From Emcibacteraceae bacterium (GTDB lineage: Bacteria > Pseudomonadota > Alphaproteobacteria > Sphingomonadales > Emcibacteraceae), in assembly GCA_016763335.1 (NCBI GenBank), contig JAESUD010000285.1, positions 1-7,484 of the forward strand: 7,484 bases of DNA, read 5' to 3'. Positions within the stretch are counted from its first letter, which is position 1. Each line of letters starts with the position of its first letter. The notes under the pieces were generated by a model. That model worked only from the letters and a program-made list of their open reading frames with translations, was not told the DNA's origin and made no database searches. Of this stretch, positions 6,412 to 7,484 are shown in pieces. The position numbers were made by a program, and so were the translations under genes.

Positions 6412-6856
6412 CTTTTCTCCTATAATACCGCTTGTTTTTAATACAACGAAATCTATGCCTCGCGGTCTCTATTATACTTTTGACTGTACGCCTAAGCGCG
6501 GTGATCTTATTCAGTTCCGACCAGACATCCTTCATTGGAATTTAGCCCTGGAGCGCGGTTATGTCTCGTCCCGAACACAAGGCCTTTTAAAGGAAGTTGC
6601 CGCCATTTCTGGTGATCATGTGTGCTGGAATGACACACATATTTTGATCAATGGAAAAGACGTAGGACTTGTTCTTTCCGAAGACTCAGAAGGCAGACCC
6701 CTTACTCATCCCCAAGGATGTTTGACTGTTTCTTCCAATGAGACTTTACCCTTGGCCACGGACACCAGCCTTTCTTATGATGGCCGATATTTTGGTTTTA
6801 TCGCTTCAGAAATGATCACTAGTTGCCTGTCACCTCTGCTTACGGAAAGTCTATAA
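6317..6856 (+). CDS. traF: Conjugative transfer signal peptidase TraF (S26 family)
   Basis: The product is 179 residues from ATG 6317, or 184 if ATG 6302 is used. One membrane helix at about residues 16-40 is followed by the S26 signature: T-K-S46-M-P-R-G-L-Y with the nucleophilic Ser, G-D-L-I-Q-F at 63-68, and the general-base Lys K92 in L-L-K-E-V-A-A-I-S-G-D. D155 lies in S-Y-D-G-R-Y-F-G near the C-terminus. In TraF of RP4 a Ser/Lys pair plus a C-terminal Asp processes and cyclises the TrbC pilin in the inner membrane, and all these landmarks are present here. Cys103 and Cys135 may form a periplasmic disulfide. The gene is complete and of normal family length. It lies upstream of trbB in the same direction and diverges from traB. 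Its promoter must lie inside the traB coding region. Confidence 0.85.
   Translation: MSVNNLKNFWKNGDVFIKAIVALSTAFILLFIFSPIIPLVFNTTKSMPRGLYYTFDCTPKRGDLIQFRPDILHWNLALERGYVSSRTQGLLKEVAAISGDHVCWNDTHILINGKDVGLVLSEDSEGRPLTHPQGCLTVSSNETLPLATDTSLSYDGRYFGFIASEMITSCLSPLLTESL
6416..6419 (-). promoter_or_regulatory. Ribosome binding site of traB
   Basis: On the minus strand the sequence reads GGAGAAAAG directly before the ATG at 6411, with GGAG at 6419-6416. This decides the long start for traB even though the site lies inside traF on the opposite strand. Confidence 0.6.
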
Positions 6857-7024
6857 TTTACAATGTTCAAGCCCCTTTCAACATTCAATAAAAACCCGTT
6901 AAAAGTTTATTAATATCACAAAAAACACTTAAAACGAGTCTTTTTTCTTGCTATTATTTTTAATGCCTCTATGGCTAGGTATAGGGTTTAATTATTTATA
7001 TCAGTATATTAGGGGATGTTTTAG
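6857..7024. other. A+T-rich spacer ahead of trbB
   Basis: A 6-bp inverted repeat, AATGTT at 6862-6867 with AACATT at 6880-6885, lies just after the traF stop and could be a weak terminator. No clear T run follows it. The rest is very A+T-rich. A loose promoter candidate is TTGCTA (6948-6953) with TATGGC (6970-6975), 16 bases apart; the -10 match is poor. I see no 18-bp tra-box-like palindrome of the kind bound by quorum-sensing TraR, and no AHL synthase gene of the kind that precedes trbB on Ti plasmids. Confidence 0.35.
7011..7015 (+). promoter_or_regulatory. Ribosome binding site of trbB (TTG start)
   Basis: AGGGG lies 9 bases ahead of the TTG at 7025. The nearer ATG at 7016 meets a stop after one more codon, so TTG is the sensible start. 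Confidence 0.55.
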
Positions 7025-7484
7025 TTGGAAGTTTTAAGTAAAGTAATCAGTCTGTTAGACGAACGATTGGGGGAAGATATTATAGCTTTTCTTGATGATC
7101 CTACCGTCGTTGAAATTCTTCTTAATCCTGATGGAAAAGTGTGGGTCGATACATTTAAAGGCCGACTTCAAACAGATATCACCTTTGACCCTATCAAAGC
7201 TCAAACCATTATATCCATTGTTTCAGGTTCAGTTTCTGAAGAAACTCACCGTCATGCGCCAATGATTGAGGCGGAGTTGCCGGGAAGCGGATATCGTTTC
7301 ACCGGATTGCTCCCGCCAATCGTTGAGAGACCATGCTTTTCAAACGCAAACGGGCCGGTCAGGTTTTTAGTCTAGTCGAATATGTGAGAGCTGGCATACT
7401 CGGTCAAAAGCAAGCTGATTATCTAAAAGCCGCTATTTCCAACAAAGCCAATATTCTGATCGGTTCCGCCTTCCTCAATATGAA
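7025..7484 (+). pseudogene. trbB: P-type conjugative transfer ATPase TrbB, frameshifted and apparently lacking Walker A, 3' end outside window
   Basis: Residues 1-105 follow TrbB/VirB11-family ATPases closely: an L-G-E start, L-D-D-P-T-V-V-E-I-L-L-N-P-D-G-K-V-W-V-D, a P-M-I-E-A-E-L-P block, then Y-R-F-T-G-L-L-P-P-I-V. TrbB is the hexameric inner-membrane-associated ATPase that powers assembly of the mating channel. After P-C-F-S (codon 7340-7342) the expected I-R-K-R-A-G appears in another frame, starting with CGC at 7345, so one base seems to be missing near 7342-7344. The original frame stops at TAG 7373-7375 (116 residues). The second frame continues through V-F-S-L-V-E-Y-V-R-A-G-I-L and N-I-L-I-G, but then reads S-A-F-L-N-M where G-x-G-x-x-G-K-T should stand. 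Two lesions make a non-functional gene likely. Sequencing error could explain the first. Confidence 0.78.

Noticed and set aside
6857..7024. Search for a tra box, oriT or AHL-synthase gene ahead of trbB
   Set aside because: No long palindrome, no relaxase-site-like repeat and no open frame of useful length was found in this spacer.

Overview
The window looks like part of an integrated or plasmid-borne conjugative element, probably from an alphaproteobacterium. This rests on the transfer genes: TraB, TraF and TrbB of the type found on Ti/rhizobial and IncP-like elements. I cannot name the genus. Base composition is uneven. The first 120 bases are about 61% G+C, while lines sampled from the long central gene are 33-38%, which fits a mosaic.

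Layout. (1) Bases 3-152 carry an internal fragment of a primase-polymerase (Prim-Pol) domain that stops abruptly. (2) Bases 225-4775 hold three intact, overlapping plus-strand genes: a P-loop GTPase with a Cys-rich N-terminus, a second P-loop GTPase, and a large GAP1-like protein whose N-terminus carries the recognisable FxDQQLHGYxDGH-type motif. I read them as one translationally coupled operon of the double-GTPase/GAP1 class. That class is known only from comparative genomics as a predicted biological-conflict (defence-like) system. (3) Bases 4776-5175 are a gap with two perfect inverted repeats and no convincing gene. (4) Bases 5176-6411 (minus strand) encode TraB, a membrane-anchored relative of apolipoprotein N-acyltransferase. 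(5) Bases 6317-6856 (plus strand) encode TraF, an S26-type pilin maturation peptidase whose start lies inside the 5' end of traB. (6) From 7025 to the right edge is a trbB, the conjugation ATPase, that appears broken by a frameshift and by loss of its Walker A loop.

How the parts fit together. The two GTPases and GAP1 are packed with 1-base and 8-base overlaps, so they are probably made in fixed proportion and work as one complex. No obvious nuclease, protease or pore effector is visible, so any effector would have to lie in the helical C-terminal part of GAP1 or outside the window. The transfer genes would serve pilus assembly and mating, but the damage to trbB suggests that this copy of the machinery no longer works. 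The picture is an intact accessory cargo between a truncated replication-gene fragment and decaying transfer genes.
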